Origin: Paracoccaceae bacterium
GTDB lineage: Bacteria; Pseudomonadota; Alphaproteobacteria; Rhodobacterales; Rhodobacteraceae
Assembly: GCA_014872875.1 (NCBI GenBank)
Contig: WKFI01000014.1
Span: 372,001 to 436,000 of the forward strand
Reading direction: 5' to 3'
Length of the DNA: 64,000 nucleotides
The translations under genes were made by a program, and so were the position numbers. The notes beneath the pieces are model-generated. The model worked only from the letters and a program-made list of their open reading frames with translations, was not told the origin of the DNA and did no database searches. Below, in pieces: positions 63,048-64,000 of the stretch. How positions within the stretch are numbered: position 1 is the stretch's first letter; every line of letters begins with the position of its first letter.

Positions 63048-63614
63048 CTAGAAGAACAAAAGCCATTGCCGCGCGACCCAAAGCTCGGCCGTCAGAAGGC
63101 ACATCACCCCTGCCCGGCCCATCCACCCCGTCACAGGCCACAGCCGCAAAGCCGCCAGCACACAGGCAGCAGCAGCGATCGGAACCACCCAGCCCGCGCC
63201 ATGCTGGCTATCCCAATAACTGACCGGGCTGTGAAACACCCAGGTCGTCACCGGCCAGAAATGCGGGCGCCCGTCGCCAGCATGCAGAATCAGATCAAGC
63301 CCCAGATGCAGAAGGCCCGCTGACGCAAAAGCGGTGGCTGCACGATTGCGAGACAAGAGAGCCAGCACCAGTCCCGCAAGCCAGAGGGGGATGGAGTTGT
63401 CGATGGCAAACACGTTTTGCCAAGCCGTCGAAAAATACAGCTCATCAAAGACGACCTGCGTCGGGATCTGCTGCACATGCAGTGCCCAGCCCGCCATCAG
63501 ATAGAGAGACAGATCAGGCAGCAGCGCCCCGACACAAGCCGCCAAAAGGACGGTCCTGTCGCCTTTATTCCCGAACAGGGCGGCGCCGAGTAAGAGATGT
63601 GCAGGTGTGTTCAA
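63048..63614 (-). CDS. Membrane protein of the DUF457-like metal-dependent hydrolase group
   Basis: 188 residues with about five hydrophobic helices and His/Asp pairs at membrane edges: MNTPAHLLLGAALFG, GALLPDLSLYLMAGW, LLHLGLDLILHAGDGRPHFW. This pattern (H..., PD, H..D...H) is that of YdjM/DUF457 integral membrane hydrolases. The group is sometimes mislabelled as CobQ because it neighbours cobQ in Rhodobacteraceae, as here. Activity unknown. Confidence 0.78.
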   Translation of the reverse strand: MNTPAHLLLGAALFGNKGDRTVLLAACVGALLPDLSLYLMAGWALHVQQIPTQVVFDELYFSTAWQNVFAIDNSIPLWLAGLVLALLSRNRAATAFASAGLLHLGLDLILHAGDGRPHFWPVTTWVFHSPVSYWDSQHGAGWVVPIAAAACVLAALRLWPVTGWMGRAGVMCLLTAELWVARQWLLFF

Positions 63615-63675
63615 CTAGGGTCTTTCATGGCTACCGGAAATCGGTCATGTCGGAACAAAGCTTAGGGGAGAAAAC

Positions 63676-64000
63676 ATGGCGCGGTCCATCATGATTCAGG
63701 GCACCGGCAGCAATGTCGGCAAATCGCTTTTGGTGGCCGGGCTGGCACGGGCTTTTGTTCGGCGCGGGCTGAGCGTTGCGCCGTTCAAACCGCAGAACAT
63801 GTCGAACAATGCCGCCGTGACCCCCGAGGGGGGAGAGATCGGCCGGGCGCAGGCGCTTCAGGCGCGGGCCGCGATGCGCGCGCCACATACAGACATGAAC
63901 CCGGTGCTGTTGAAGCCTGAGACCGAGACCGGTGCTCAGGTGATCGTTCAGGGCAAACGGCGGGGCACCCGGGAAGCAGGAAGTTTCATGCGCGACAAAA
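63676..64000 (+). CDS. cobQ: Adenosylcobyric acid synthase, 5' part (runs off the right edge)
   Basis: The first 108 residues are present. [20 protein letters not shown] is the P-loop of the N-terminal ATPase, followed by [33 protein letters not shown] and NPVLLKPE, all CobQ/CbiP signatures. It amidates adenosylcobyrinate in cobalamin synthesis in the cytosol. TTAGGGGAG precedes the ATG. The dehalogenase at 11.1 kb needs a corrinoid, so endogenous B12 synthesis fits. No cobalamin riboswitch was visible in the 61-bp upstream gap. Confidence 0.96.
   Translation, partial: MARSIMIQGTGSNVGKSLLVAGLARAFVRRGLSVAPFKPQNMSNNAAVTPEGGEIGRAQALQARAAMRAPHTDMNPVLLKPETETGAQVIVQGKRRGTREAGSFMRDK

Noticed and set aside
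63615-63675. Cobalamin riboswitch upstream of cobQ
   Set aside because: The gap is only 61 bp and lacks the conserved B12-box; nothing similar was seen upstream of rdhA either.
1-64000. CRISPR arrays, prophage blocks or intact insertion sequences
   Set aside because: No regularly spaced repeats, phage structural genes or intact transposases were found.

Overview
The window reads as chromosome from a marine Roseobacter-group alphaproteobacterium (Rhodobacteraceae, Ruegeria/Phaeobacter-like). This is inferred from gene content and style: TRAP transporters, the PutR/PutA pair, photolyase with DUF2256, a CobQ neighbourhood, GC-rich coding sequence, and intergenic hairpin repeats of the kind seen in this family. 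No plasmid, phage or CRISPR signal was seen. Both ends cut through genes (glcB on the left, cobQ on the right).

Layout. 1-8.7 kb is core: malate synthase G, photolyase plus a tiny DUF2256 zinc-finger gene, aminopeptidase N, two uncharacterised genes and gatB. At 9.0 kb a tRNA-Glu(TTC) is followed by a small accessory segment (9.07-11.1 kb). It holds an RTX-repeat gene broken by an in-frame TAG, an IS5-type transposase remnant and an imperfect second copy of the tRNA 3' end.

11.1-22.9 kb is a catabolic cluster, the most interesting block. It contains a cytosolic corrinoid reductive dehalogenase fused to its own flavin/2Fe-2S reductase, two cytochromes P450 (one CYP199A-like), a putidaredoxin-type ferredoxin, a complete TRAP transporter, a second TRAP binding protein and a MarR regulator. 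Five copies of the inverted repeat GTTG-N6-CAAC lie in the control regions of the P450-1, ferredoxin/TRAP, P450-2/marR and second binding-protein units, which suggests one MarR regulon. The likely substrate class, by analogy with BhbA/NpRdhA and CYP199A enzymes, is a halogenated and/or para-substituted aromatic acid or phenol. That is inference.

23.06-23.35 kb carries a tRNA-Leu(TAA) gene split in the anticodon loop by a 210-nt group I intron. 23.4-42.3 kb is mostly core metabolism: proline catabolism (putR/putA), rhomboid protease, SuhB-type phosphatase, an MDR-type oxidoreductase, a membrane patatin, metR/metF, a thioesterase, DUF2235, an orphan CoxL-like molybdoenzyme subunit and AsmA. 42.3-46.1 kb is a LysR-controlled three-gene unit of unknown purpose: PhyH-type dioxygenase, di-iron membrane hydroxylase and a PanB-like protein that lacks several catalytic residues. 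46.5-64 kb is core again: valS, class I aldolase, class IV aminotransferase, crotonase, LpxO-type hydroxylase, two more PLP aminotransferases, an MsbA-like exporter, a GT2 glycosyltransferase, ygfZ, a nucleotide-binding-domain-less ABC membrane protein, efp and the start of cobQ. Three families of short intergenic repeats recur between genes.
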